A stretch of 64,000 bases of DNA, taken from positions 1 through 64,000 of the forward strand of contig JAKOGH010000673.1 of NCBI GenBank assembly GCA_024811115.1. Reading direction: 5' to 3'. Source of the stretch: Terana coerulea. Its lineage: Eukaryota; Basidiomycota; Agaricomycetes; Polyporales; Phanerochaetaceae. Positions within the stretch are counted from its first letter, which is position 1. Each line of letters starts with the position of its first letter. This document shows, piece by piece, positions 35,631-47,327 of the stretch. Under the pieces are notes generated by a model, which ran no database searches, was not told where the DNA came from, and saw only the letters and a list, made by a program, of their open reading frames with translations. The position numbers and the translations under genes are program-made.

Positions 35631-36998
35631 ATGCCTATCTTTCACCGCGCCGCTCCCTTCGCCTCCAAGGTCGACCAGCCCGCGTATGCCGCTGCCGACT
35701 CCGGCAAGCCTACTTCCAAGGTCCGCGCCGTCGTAGCAAAGCTCCGCTCCAAGTTCTCCCTGCCCAAGCGTCTCAAGATCCAGAGGGAGAAGAAGGCAGC
35801 CACCACTTCGCCCGTCGTGTTCTTGAAGACGGCCCGCAAGGAGCGCGAGCGGACTGCTCACTGCCGCCAGTGCATCCTCGACCTCGACGTGTACAGCGAC
35901 AGCGAGTTCGGCAAGAATGCGCGTGGATCCGTTAAGAGGAAGGTCTTGCAGGCATGGACTCAGTTCTCCGTACGTCCATCTTGTTTACCAGGAGAATTTT
36001 GACTGACGGACATCTCTGACAATGAATTGCATAGGTCGACATCGACATGGAGATTGACACCGGCTCCGACGCTTGCGACATGGAGGTCAGACGTTACCGC
36101 TGAAGACGACGAAATGGACGTCGACGTTGAGACTGAAGAATACAACATGTCGGTTGTATGCGAGGATAGCGACATCGTCTTGATGGATGCTCTGGAGTAC
36201 CCGCCCGGCATTTCCGTCTTCACCCCGCCCACTGTTGACGTCTCTATGGCATTCTCGATTGGCCCGGACACCACCTCCCCGTCCTCCGACATTGTTTCCA
36301 ATGAAGCCCTTGAAGTTCCCGAAGTCCTTGTCGGTCTTGTCACTGAAGACCTGGATGCCTCTGCCGACGCCTCTGTTCAGACCGCCTTGGATGCCACCAC
36401 GGAAGATGCTGTCGAATGCGAAGAACTCGACTCCGATGCCTCGGCTTCTGCGGAGGATCCTGATGAGGCTGCCTTCTTCCACCAGCTGGCTCCTTTCTTG
36501 GCACCGTTCCTCCTCGACGCTTCGACGGCCTCTGGCGGCTTTTCCCTGAACTGCACGGGTGAATACTTGCAAGCCCTGCACGACGAGTCTGAGGCCGCTG
36601 CTTCCAGCGACTTGTCTGCAGGCGACGTCGACGGTCCTCACCTTGATCTGTTCTTGGTCAGCGAGGACAATATCGAGAGACTCGTCGAAGTCTTGGGCGA
36701 GTCTGGTGTTTCCATCGACGATGACGATCTTGTCTCTCTCGTGCCTCCCCTTCCTGATTACAAGGACGTCTCCGAGGATAGCTTCTTCAATGCGCCAGGC
36801 CCCATACCCGAGGCTTTTGTCCTGCCTGCTGTCCCGCTCCTTGATTATGAGGACGTTATTGAAGACACCTTCACTGCGTGCGATGAAAACACCGTCTTCG
36901 ATTTCATGGCCTCCATCGACTTTGACCGCTACAAGGCCAAGTGCGCAGAAGCTGACGATCTGGCTGACCTGTTGGCTTTCTTCGGTGCCTCCGACTAA
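35631..36998 (+). pseudogene. family B gene B2 (basic/acidic protein), one frameshift
   Basis: Exon 1 (35631-35969) and exon 2 (36035-36998) flank a 65-nt intron at exactly the B3 position. The N-terminal 113 residues are basic with RKERERTAHCRQCILDLDVY. Exon 2 starts VDIDMEIDTGSDACDMEV, then one extra base near 36090 brings a TGA at 36101. In the next frame the acidic domain is open for 300 residues to a TAA at 36998, including EDDEMDVDVETEEYN, DLFLVSEDNIERLVEVLGES and two copies of a DYxDVxEDxF repeat (LPDYKDVSEDSFFNAPGPIP, LLDYEDVIEDTF). The B3 sequence shows the frame that both must descend from. Composition is about one third Asp/Glu in exon 2. No signal peptide, no membrane segment, family unknown. 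Confidence 0.58.
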
Positions 36999-38527
36999 CA
37001 CTCAATCTCGTCTCCGCTTTTCACCCCCACGCAATGCCGTCTAAGATCAAGATGCCACGCTGCATCGACAACGGGTCTCGGACGACTTCTTGCATTCTCA
37101 TATCTCTCTTGAGTCCCGCCTTCAAGGCGCCGGAACTCTGCCCACAGCGACAAGTTGCCCTGGGTCACCATCTGGACTCTGCGCCGCATCGCATGTGTGG
37201 ACGCGTTCCAGCCCATCTCTACCTAGCCTTGGATCGTGTTTCGGCTTCAAGTCTCGCCTCTCAGGCCTCAAGTCTCTGGCCTCCCTCTCATCTGCGCCGC
37301 TTTGCATTGTGTGGTTGCGCTTCAGCCTATCGCATCTCTCAGTCCAGCACTGGACCCTATCCCCTCACGCCACCTACCGTTCGGGACCCTATCCGCCCAC
37401 ATGAATACCAGCCTACCTCTATCGGACTACCCAACCCGTACGATCCACCTGATGCCAACTTTGATGACATGACCGGCTTCAGCTTTGTGTGCGGGAGCTG
37501 AGACCACTCGCGTGGCTCGCCCCTCCACATTGCTGTCATACGGTCTATGCGATGGCTCGGGTCGGATAAGGTGAGCACTGCGCGCATGAGTATCCTCGAT
37601 GATTTCTGACAATATGTCTTGCAGCTACACGCTGTGTACGGGACATCCACATCTCTAACTCGGCATCGCCCACTTGCTGGACGAGTCAGGTATGTCTTCT
37701 ACCGCGCTTCTTATCATCTGACCGAGCTCTAACCATGCTGCCTCTAGTTAATCACTCTGGAGTGATGGCCTCCCACCACTACGCCCCCTCGCACACCGCC
37801 TACCATGTCACTCTACGCCCCTCGAAGCGACGCACCACCCGCCAGCTGCGATGTACCATTAATTGTCAGACCGATGTACGAGATCATGTAGCCAATTTCT
37901 CCTTATATTTTCTTCGTCTCCAATAAATCACAGATTTCTCATCATTTACTCCAAAGTTGGACTTACAGACATTGAGCTGAAATCGGTGGCAACCTGAGGC
38001 TGTTTGAGGACTGAGGTTTGTTTGCACATGTTAGGATTCCAAGTGTCTACCTTCCTTTCTCGGTGCATCATCTCACTGCACCTCTTCCGTCTTACGCCCT
38101 CCTCACAGCTCTCACACGACCGCCAACTTCACCATACTGTGATCCCGGAGTCCATCCCTGATCATTTTTGAGACTCAATACATGCTCGCTCACCCACTTC
38201 GATGACCGCAGACGACGAAACATTTAGTTTGAGGCGACGCCTGCGCTGTCTCATGATCGCTTGAGCATAGGCCGGCATCAGCGCTCGAACTCTTGTTATC
38301 CCTCTTGCAAAAAGGTAAAGGGTGGATGGACGGCTGAGGCGGGTGGGATAAGGGATGGCTCAATACAGGTGCGTGTCGTACAGCTGATTTTGCATCTTAA
38401 CAATCTCTACTACCACGCACAGTTGCTTGAATCCATATCAAGTTCATTATCTCACGCCAGGTAAAGCTTAAAATTAGCAAGGCCACTACTTGAGCTAACA
38501 ATGCGCAACAGTCTACATATATAGACC

Positions 38528-38629
38528 ATGCCACGCAGAAGCACGCCGCAGGAGCCCAGTCCATTCGCCTATGATCAGGCCGAGCTGTCTGAGGTGTACA
38601 AGAAGTTGCTTGCGCAGGGTAAAATGTAG
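38528..38629 (+). pseudogene. duplicated EF-G C-terminal fragment in a 33-codon chimeric frame
   Basis: ATG at 38528 opens MPRRSTPQEPSPFAYD, which then runs in frame into [17 protein letters not shown] and a TAG. The second half is the duplicated C-terminus of mitochondrial EF-G ([17 protein letters not shown]). The join is at about 38576. It is too short to be an EF-G and is probably non-functional. Confidence 0.55.
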
Positions 38630-39165
38630 AGGTAAACCATCACAGTTAGAGTGCTCTTAGTGTCATATACTGCTGGGATCCTAGAGGTATCGCAATGCTA
38701 TCAGGCTTGCTTGTACGCTGGCCTTCCTCCTATTATCTTTGCTCAGCTTGCTCTCATTGAATATTTCAAGAGCGCACGAACAGATTTTTGACAGCAGGTG
38801 TGTGCGATAAGATGTATCGCTGAATTAGACATTCAGCCGAATGAGACATTCCACTGAAATGCAGGTTGTTTGACGATCTCCACCGTTGTTCTGCCAATAC
38901 AGTCTGGTGTGTAGCAAATCCTTCAAATCCTTATTTCCTCATAATACTGATAAATCTATCGATCTAGCAGCTGCTCTACTTGCGATCCTGGTGATGACCA
39001 TCTCATACATCTTCCTCCCACGTTCTTACACATTCACAGCTAACCATAAAATCAACGAAAGGAGATACGAAAACGGATTTACTGCCCAGTACCTACGAAG
39101 CCAGAACTGGCAAGCTTGAGCAAGCCTCATCCATTGGATACTCTATTCCTCGGGACGAATGGCAC
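38576..39165 (+). repeat. EF-G 3' end and flank, duplicated copy
   Basis: Starts abruptly inside the last EF-G exon and extends about 590 bp, with scattered indels relative to 34246-34760. It lies 0.5 kb beyond the right arm of the inverted repeat. Confidence 0.72.
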
Positions 39166-40247
39166 GGTCACTCGCCGCGCATCCACGCCTACACAAAGCT
39201 CGGTACCTCAGACATGGTTCCCAAAGCTGAGACACAAGGAGAGTGGTACAAGGGTCCAATGCTCGTCTAGGGGCTTACCACACACGTTCAGCGGTCAGCC
39301 GACTTGAACTTTGCATTCGGCAGACTGACACCTTGGAAGATCACAAGACAACAACTGGATACTGTGACTTCGTACGCGGCCAGTTTTGACATCGCACACC
39401 CTGACAGGATGGTCTCATTGGAATTACGTATCAGTCAGCCTCGAACTACAATGCGCCCTTGGTGCTTCAGTCATTTGTTTTCCAGACCCACGTCAACACT
39501 CCCGGCTTTCTCTTTCCAGCTGTCAGTCATCGGGGCAGAAGGCCTCTCTGGCGAGACCAGTTTTAAACGGCAATCTCTATGTCGGTTGCTCTATGCATGT
39601 TAGTCACCTAACAGACTTACAGTAAATTTATTCGCTTACATTCGACGCACAGGGATACCGGTAGGTCAATCAAGATACTGTCGCCGTCAACGGCAACACG
39701 GTATGGCACACTTGCCCTAAGCAGGATCCGAACTCGCCGCCGGTTCGAGTTCGACCCGTCCGTAGGTAAACGCCGAAACATTGCCTGGCGTGGACTAAAT
39801 CCTAGATTGTCTCTCAGGCTGGCTTCCAGGAGTTAATATCCCGTGGTATACGCCGTCTTCTTCGGTACGTTTTTGTAACCGACCTTTACTGTGCACTCAC
39901 CTGCTACGCTGACTGTCTTCAATGCCTCAGGAACAATCTTGATTTAAAAAAATTGCGCCACGAGGATGGCGGACCGCGCACAACAGACGCGCAAAGGCTT
40001 CTAAAAGCGCCAACGGTATCCGTACAGGGTCCCTATGGGCGGCGTGTACAAGGTTCGTTCCTTTTTCTTGTGATACATGAACACGTACCGATGTTCAAAA
40101 CTAGGAACTATAGATCTTATGCCGCAGGTGAAACGTGATGAAACACCGAGGATAGCCACCTTGAAGATTCATAGAAAGTACGTAGTTGGATATTTAGATA
40201 TTAGTGGCTGACGCTGTGAAGGACGACCAATTCGCACCACTCACGGA
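39166..40247. other. degenerate coding-like remnants
   Basis: Short plus-strand fragments look protein-like (SASNYNAPLVLQSFVFQTHV near 39440 and DTVAVNGNTVWHTCPKQDP near 39680), but frames break every 30-60 codons and I could not splice them into one gene. They may be a decayed secreted-protein gene. Nothing else is supported. Confidence 0.3.
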
Positions 40248-41577
40248 GTGTTCGAGAAGCATAGCACGCTTGATTCCATTCACATTGCTTCTGTGCCACT
40301 CCATGTGGCCTACCTCACAAGGATCCTACGTCCTGATACCTGGCGCAATGTGGAAGTTCGCTGTCGGCTATTGCCAGCAAGCATCCTTGAACCACGGAGG
40401 CAGCGTACGTATCATGCATTGATATATCCAGAGCATAGCCTGAAGGACTTGTTTTCTTCCAGGGGCATGGCCATTCCCTCTTATATGGCGTGGTCCCCAG
40501 GCCATGTTCGAGTCGCACCTCCCTGGATCGCATCCCTAACTCTCCCCGCAGAAGCGCTGTTTGATATAGCAATATGCCTGCTGAACTTCTCGCTAGTGGT
40601 TCCCACTACGTCAGACGGTATCTGGCCCGATGTACTAGTGCCCTTCCAGATGATCTCCTGCTTCCTACGAGTTGGCAGCCCGATGGCCAAACACGTGGAG
40701 AGGTTCATGTGCTAGAGGACGGGGCCCTTCTCACAATGAGTGAGCATTGTCCACTTATCGCACATCTCATGACGACGCCGGTCTCACTATATTACTATAG
40801 ACTCAACTTTAAACTGGATGACCGAAGAGCGTTATGAGTCGGGTCGAATCTATCATACCAGCTTTCTCTCCGCAGAATCCGTCGATCCTCGCGTGGACGT
40901 ATATTACTATGAGGTTCAACTTAACGAACTTTCCTTTGCTAGGGCGTACGTCACCTTACAGTTTAATATCGGCTGACCTTCTGACCCGTCGCCTACGCCA
41001 GCGCAATAGGAATAGGGTTCGTCCAGCCGTCGGTCGAAGTAGCGCCTGAGACTTATGCAGCCTCAGATTTGTCTGCGAGTTTCAAGATCAGACACAGCCG
41101 CGAGCTGCATGCGCGTGGATGAACGACGGCACTTTCCACTACGAGGCACAATCTTACGATGAATGGCGACCAGAAGACATACCAAGCGAGGCCTGCTATC
41201 AAGGTATTTAGCGCGCTCAAGTAATGTGTCGCTGCTCTTTCTAACTTACTTCTTTGAGCTGGAGATACCATTGGGTGCGGCTATCGCAAGAAAGACCATT
41301 CTATGTTTTTCACATGGAATTGTATTGTGTTGGGTACGATACTCCCGCTTCCACAAGTATCAGGAGGTATGTCATCTGAGACTACTCGTGATACGGGCTT
41401 AGCTCACTGGAACCGTTCGTAACAGCGCAAGGTGCTCGCATACGTCCCTACATCCATTTTGCGAACGTATCGGGGCGCGGCATCGCAGTTGCCCAAACGA
41501 ACTTCGGACAGCAGCCGTTCGTCTTCAATATCGACAAACGCTACATCTTCAATCACATCAACATCGCCCGCTTGTAA
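40248..41577 (+). CDS. SPRY-domain protein (exon structure uncertain)
   Basis: The C-terminal half is a recognisable SPRY fold split by introns: VYYYEVQLNEL (about 40897), AIGIGFVQPSVEVAPE (about 41004), MNDGTFHYEAQSYDEW, then after a GTATTT...GAG intron AGDTIGCGYRKKDHSMFFTW, and finally ARIRPYIHFANVSGRGIAVA with TNFGQQPFVFNI, ending at TAA 41577. The hallmark pair is GDTIGCG followed by FFTWN. Upstream frames (TRILRPDTWRNVEVRCRLLP, then ALPDDLLLPTSW and EVHVLEDGALLTM) probably form earlier exons, with LPAEALFDIAICLL resembling an F-box start. No complete splice model emerges, so the 5' half may be damaged. Such proteins act as interaction modules; the partner is unknown. Confidence 0.5.
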
Positions 41578-41907
41578 AGACCATTCAAAGCCATTCGCGC
41601 GGCCAGATACGTGTAGGCATATCTCAGCCCTCTAGTGAGCGGCATGCATGTGCGGACTCATTAAGTTGTGGCTCCTACACCGGCATAATAAGTGGGCTCA
41701 TTTGTAGACTTGGAGGATCGTTTTATAAGCTTAAACGTCCCGGTTGTCCTCAGGAAGGATTATTGAGAGATACATAGTGTAGTTTAACCATGTTGTATTC
41801 GGAGAAATCGTAGTTATGTTAGTATAATAATGTCAAGGGTATATCTCACAGTCGGTATTGAACCAAGAATCGTCTCCGTCATAATGAGTGTTTCATCGCT
41901 AATGAGC

Positions 41908-44180
41908 CTAGCTCAGTCCGAGGACGAGAGCCATAACGTCCCGCCAGTTCCTCCGCACGACCACCCGCGCGCCGTTTCCGTACACCTCGACAAGCCACTC
42001 CACGAACTTGCCGTCCAGGCCGCTGAGCGGGCCGAGGTCGAACGACATCAAGTCCTTGGGCGTGAGCACCACCGCCGGCGCGCCGGCACTCGAGCTGCTC
42101 ATGTTGTGCGAGTGCGCGCTGCGCTCGGGGAGGACGTCGGCGAGCCGGGAGAGCAGGCTGTCGGTGTTGGCCTGGAAGGTGTGCAGGACGGCGAGAGTCG
42201 TGGCGACGTGGCGCGCCCTTCGCGCAGCCCTCACTGCGTCGTCCGCGCCGTCCTCTTCCGTGGGGGCCCGTCGCGAGGCGGCGCCATGCCCGGCCAGCGC
42301 GGTCCACACTGAGCTGCCACTGGCCCTGCGCGCCATTTTCACAGATTTTGGCGTCGGCGGCAAGGCGCCGTCTTCATGGACGGCGAAGTTGGGTGTCGGA
42401 GATCGGCTGCGGCGGCCCTCGATGCCCATCCCGACGTTCCGTAAGTACGTCTTCGACCGCGACGACTTCGTGGGCGAGTCGACTGGGCTGCTTGTGAGCT
42501 CGTCTTCGCCGTTCAGGCGGATGCTGCCCCAGTTCTCGGCGCGCGACCCGGAAGGGACAGAGAGGGCGGAGGATGGCGAGCGCCAAGTCCCCATCCACAG
42601 GCCTGCGCAAATCACGCAGACGTCTTCATACACTCGCCAAACGTCTGTCCAGCTGCCTGTGATGTTGGATATCCGACTCTGAGGCTTTCCTGTGGGGTAG
42701 AATGAGGAAGCGGAGGGTGCACAGAACTGCGTTTGCTGTGAAGAATCGAGGCTATCTTGGCTAGATTGTATCAGTCGATCTAGTTCAGTCCACTGTTGGA
42801 GCGTTAGCGATGCACGACAGTTTTATGCGGCCAACCGAGACATACCAATTTGACGTCGCTCCAGGTAAACCTGACGGTTGAGAGCTTATACGACAAACTT
42901 CTGTTTCCACTCAAGTCTGATGAGGACGCCTTTGGGGATGCCATAGTCGGTCGACTGGTTTTGCTGGGAGTAGTAGTCAAGTCAATGAGCAAGTCATAGT
43001 GCTGTGGCCTCTCCAAGAAGATCGCGTCCGTCGTGCACGCTACCCATCCACAGCCATCCAGCGCCTCTTCGCGTAGTCGCTCAATATCGTGCAAGGTGAC
43101 CACGCCTAGAACCTTGACTCCGCCTCTCGGATGTTCTTTGAGCTTGCCCTTGAAACGCGAGGATGCACCGTCACCTACAGGGAATTGGGCCGCGAAGCAC
43201 ATATCGGCTGCCACCTGGCATAGCACGCATGCGGGCTCAACAGGAGGCGATGTGTATATCAGGACGCGTCGCCGACCGAGGATATGCTTGTACAGAGTCA
43301 AGGATGATGGTCCCAAAGCGCGCAGGAGATGCGGAAGGTGGAGCGTCGGGTTCATTTGAAGTTCAAGGACTTCCTGTGGTAGTGATGGAGTGATTCGACT
43401 TGAGGGAGTGGGCAGTACCGAATCGTAAGAGCTGCTGTCGACTGTCGACTGTGCCATCTCCGCATCCCAGCCATGCCAATCGCCAGCCCCACCCAAGTCC
43501 GCGCTCTGCGCTTTCCGCTCCTCGAAAAATGCTCTTGCAGGATTCCAGTCTGCATCTGTTGGTTCCAAGACCGGTGCTTTACCATCGTCGATGTCGCCTA
43601 CGCTCCGGGCTTCAAGGCTTTGGTATATTGTGTCCACAACGCACTTCAGGTCGGGAACGTGCTTCCACGGACGTGAACGAGAGCTTTTGGCGAGTAGAAT
43701 TCCAAGGGACGAGAGGCGAAAGCCACGATGCCCGCGTTCGGATGTAGGCCTTCGTCGGAAGATGCATACCCCTTGCTGTGAAGCTTTCGTGAAGTAACTA
43801 GGGGAAGCGGTTAGGGGATGAGTTCTCCAAGGGTGTATTTCAAAGGCTCACATAACATCCTCCTCCACTAAATGTAGTCCGCTAGGCAGACAGCTGAACT
43901 CAACATTGCTTAGGTCTAGATCTGTAGGTGCAAATAACAATGGTACACTGCGGTCAGCCAGAGACTGCGGTAGAAGCGAACACGTACCATGACTAGTCTT
44001 CAGCGACCAGTCCAGAATATTTCCTTGCGTAGGATGGAAAGAGGTGTGAAATATGGCAACTGCACGTAAGAAAGGTAGTTAGCACAGCTCAACGCAGCGT
44101 TGCCGTCGAAGTACAGAATAGTTGAGAGAGGTAGCCCAATATGAAGGCTTACCTACGTCCTGAGGCGGTTGCGCGGTCAT
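41908..44180 (-). CDS. DENN-domain protein of the LCHN/DENND11 family
   Basis: Five exons (44180-44153, 44059-43988, 43921-43852, 43797-42846, 42792-41908) sum to 2007 nt, 668 residues. The N-terminus reads VVAIFHTSFHPTQGNILDWS and LSNVEFSCLPSGLHLVEEDV, then GHRGFRLSSLGILLAK: the upstream DENN part. The core is LHLPHLLRALGPSSLTLYKH, ILGRRRVLIYTSPPVEPACV and VTLHDIERLREEALDGCGWV, then TTDAIFLERPQHYDLLIDLT. The C-terminus has WTELDRLIQSSQ, SWTDVWRVYEDVCVICAGLW and a DUF4484-like end. DENN proteins act on Rab or related GTPases in membrane traffic; the target of this subfamily in fungi is not established. It is divergent from prefoldin 5 across a 304-bp gap. Confidence 0.88.
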
Positions 44181-44484
44181 GTATGTACAATACGAGCAGA
44201 TTGGCGTGAACGTGAATGAGAGGGGAAGAAATTAGACAAAAGCTGTACAGGAAGGTAGGATACAGGCAGCGTACCCCGCTCAGCCCGGGGTATATGATGG
44301 AAGTAAGTAATGAGGTAGCCGCCATCAAGGGTCCAGTCAAGCGGTACTACTTACTACTTTGCTCCCACGGTAAGTACCGTGAGAAGCTGTACTTACTTGG
44401 GACTGTGATCGAACTCTGACCCTGCACTGCTCTCGACCACCGCAGACCTCGGAGCCCCAAAACAGCTTTGCTCTGCAAGGATCC
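44181..44484. promoter_or_regulatory. shared divergent promoter, LCHN / prefoldin 5
   Basis: Start codons of the two genes are 304 bp apart on opposite strands. No clear TATA box; an inverted GGTAAGTACC-type sequence lies near 44371. Bidirectional use is inferred from geometry. Confidence 0.5.
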
Positions 44485-45121
44485 ATGGCCTCCTCACAAC
44501 CGCAACAGATTAATGTGACGGATCTGGACCTGCAACAGCTCGCAGATGTTCGTAGACAACTCGAGGAGGTGAACGCTTTGTCTGAACCGCTTTACCGCTC
44601 ATCTCAACTACCTTCATTCCCGAACGCTGTGTTCAGGAACTGAGCCACCTCACCAATTCGTTCACGCAGCTGAAGCAAGCCCAAGCTAAGTTCAAGGCTT
44701 GTATCGAGAATGTTGCGGAAGTAAAACCCCAGAACGCAAGTGAGTTGCTCACCTACTACGTCTATTGACATGATGGGACTAACTGGCCGATTACAGACAA
44801 GACGACACTGATCCCATTGACGAACTCGCTTTATGTTCCTGGGAAGCTTGCAGATCTCGAGAACGTCATCGTCGACGTCGGGACGGGATATTACGTGAAG
44901 AAGGTGCGCCGCTTACAGTGTATCTCTAGTCACACACCGACTCACCTGCGTTCCTGCAGACTCGGGCGCAGGCTACGAAACATTACACAGCAAAAGTGGA
45001 CTACATCCGCTCGAATCTGGATACGCTTCAGGAGACGATACAGAAGAAGCAGGACAACCTGAATTACCTTGTGAACATAATGCAGATGAAGCTGCAAGCA
45101 GCTGGCAAAGATTCGAAGTGA
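44485..45121 (+). CDS. PFD5: prefoldin subunit 5
   Basis: Exons 44485-44568, 44637-44739, 44797-44903 and 44960-45121 total 456 nt, 151 residues. It reads [70 protein letters not shown] and [20 protein letters not shown]: the two long coiled-coil helices around the central beta hairpin of an alpha-type prefoldin. The SLYVPGKL and [15 protein letters not shown] motifs are diagnostic of subunit 5. Part of the cytosolic hexameric chaperone that hands unfolded actin and tubulin to CCT. Length and structure are normal. Confidence 0.93.
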
Positions 45122-46078
45122 TCTAGCTTCATTCGCGTGATGTGCTATGCTGGTCTACATCCAAAAGTGAACCTCGCCGGGTGCGTCAGCCAAGTATATG
45201 CGCACATTGTATGCGATGTGTGTCGCTACGTGTCGTCGTCTATGATTTATGGAACACCCTCTCCCCTACTATAGGATCACGTCGATGCTTTGCTCTGGAA
45301 ACGTACGCTTAACACATATTTAGTGGTGGCTGGAGCCTCTTGAGCACGTCTGGCTCGTTTTCATCAATCAATCAATGACAACGTCCGGAGGGCTTACCCT
45401 TATTGATTGTGAACTGGAGCGTAACAAACCCATGCACACATAGCGTGCGGAGGGAAGAGTAGATTACGTCCATAGGTTGAATATATTCGAGACAAAGTTG
45501 GAATCAAGGACATAGGTACCCAAACATGAGGGGCGAGATGGCGGATACATCATAATCAATCATACAGGAGGTCAGAACGGAGTGTCAGGAAACATGGACG
45601 AACACCGAGGCTGCAAAACCAATGGGTAACAATCGTTTGTCAATAACTTGAATACCATGGGAGAGGCATGATGCAACTCTGCATACCGGAGGCGAAACAG
45701 ATTGGTCCGCACGCTTTGTGATTTCCAATTTGCGCTGTCTGGCCCAAACGGGTTCCTTGAGTCGTTCTTCATGCTGCACTTTCGCTTCTACCGTCCGGGG
45801 AAACCGTATCCGTAACGCGCTACAGGCCGAAAAACCGCTTGACGCCAGGTCCGCATCGAACAGAGGGTTGTTGAAGAGTCTAGTATGTGCGCGAGACATC
45901 TCAGTCTGTGTGACTCGCATGTGCACAACTGGGGCGGGCGATCGACAAAGTCGGTTGCGGCAGGACCGAGCAGATATGCACTGCACCAGAAGACTAGCAA
46001 ATCATGAGACGATGTCTACGGTGATGGGGAAGAGACGCACCTGGTTTCTGAGTAAAGTCAACAACTGGACACCTAGAG
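45122..46078. other. intergenic, convergent gene ends
   Basis: Lies between the 3' ends of prefoldin 5 (+) and the PIN gene (-). A 133-codon minus frame at 45986 and its 147-codon plus counterpart at 45718 are not supported by any domain or splice pattern. Confidence 0.4.
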
Positions 46079-47327
46079 TTAATTCGGGTCCAGCTTCTCG
46101 CCACGAGCGAGGACGCGGACGACACGGCTGGGCTGAGAAACTGCTTCCATCATGGCCATGACTGCAGGAGGACGCTCAACGAGGCCACCGCCAGGGACCG
46201 GGCTTCTTCCATCGTTCCGCTGGTGAGAGTTGCGGCGACCTCTGCCGCCTCCGCCTCCCCCTCGGGATAGAACTGGGGTCAGGGGACTGTCTTCTTTGTT
46301 CTCCAGAACGACGACCACCGGGTGCATGACTCTCTTTGATGGGCTGGGTGGGAGTAGGTGGGACCTCGAAAGCTTCAAGGCCGGCCCTAGCCGCCCACTG
46401 CAGGACAAGGGTACCTGTGGCGCGGGGTTCATACTTGTTGGGCTGCGGAGCCGGAAGCGGGACGGGGGAGGCGGAGATAGCACCGTTGGGCGTGGTTCCA
46501 TCCGCGAGAGACTCGGCATTGCCGGGACACACAGCAAGAATAACCTTGAGTTTCTTGCCGGCCTTGTTGGATTCGGACTCAGCATGTTCATGTTCCCAGC
46601 GAGCGCAGCAGATGGTGCGGCGAACCCACTCAGGAGAAGCTGCCTGAGGGATACCTTCGCGAGCAGGAATGCTGTCCCAAGGTACGAAGGCATCGTCACG
46701 TTGGACGCGGATGCGAGGGTTGGTGCCGACTTGAGCTTCGAGGATACGAGACGCAGTCCGGGCGCGCTGGGCGAGTGAGCTGGTACCTTTCTTCAGCAGA
46801 TCAAGAGTGTTGAGGACTATCTAGAAGATATATCATCGATGCGAGAGAGGAAGCAGTTCACCGTACCTTCGAGGGGAACGATCACGACCTCTTGTCTTCC
46901 GTCCCTGCACCACTTCTTCATCTGAGAAACGGCATGGACCAACACGCTCGCATCCACAACCACGATATCTGCGTCTTTCGCTTCAGCTGTCTCCTCCCGA
47001 CGCCTTCTTTCGTTTGCACCGGCCTCAGTCCGGTCCCCAGTCCTGTGAGCAACCTTCGGACCTGCGCCGACACCTTGCTGCGGCCGCCTCTGGTTGGTGG
47101 GTCCACGAGCATAATCTCCGTTCCCCTGTCGCCGATCCCTCCATCCTCCGTTGTCCTTCGCCGAAACTGTCTTCTCAAGTTGTTCGACCTGATGGTTGAG
47201 GAATGCGGCGCCAAGGGCCTTCGACATCGCGAGCTTGTTCGCCGTGAGCATTGTGCCCTACAAGGAGGGTTGGTCAATGTAGATTCGGGTTGCGGGAGTG
47301 CACGTCCCATACCTTCTTATCTGCCAT
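46079..47327 (-). CDS. PIN-domain protein
   Basis: Exon 1 (47327-47313) is only MADKK. Exon 2 (47257-46867) reads GTMLTANKLAMSKALGAAFL, a coiled NHQVEQLEKTV, and then DADIVVVDASVLVHAVSQMK, the first acidic residue of a PIN nuclease site. Exon 3 from 46816 continues VLNTLDLLKKGTSSLAQRAR, DDAFVPWDSI and TLVLQWAARAGLEAFEV. The frame then ends early unless 31 nt (46364-46334, GTCCCA...AAAG) are removed, which joins AFE to RVMHPVVVVLENKEDSPLTP, a Gly/Arg-rich tract and PPAVMAMMEAVSQPSRVVRV to the stop at 46079. That gives 370 residues. The well-formed ending makes a very short intron or a single-base error likely. PIN proteins cut or bind RNA, for example in decay pathways; its substrate is unknown. 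Confidence 0.72.

Larger units (their letters stand above)
34965..38085 (+). repeat. large inverted repeat, right arm (partner 24420-27545)
   Basis: Reverse-complement partner of the left arm, carrying family B gene B2, its promoter and the conserved downstream segment. The innermost part (34965-35160) also matches its partner at 27365-27545. The stretch 35170-35400 is less similar, suggesting separate indels. Confidence 0.72.

Noticed and set aside
39715..39775. GGTTCGAGTTC resembling a tRNA T arm
   Set aside because: No matching acceptor, D or anticodon stems around it.
41830..42682. Long plus-strand frames (160 and 224 codons)
   Set aside because: Antisense shadows of the last exon of the LCHN/DENND11 gene, caused by its high G+C content.
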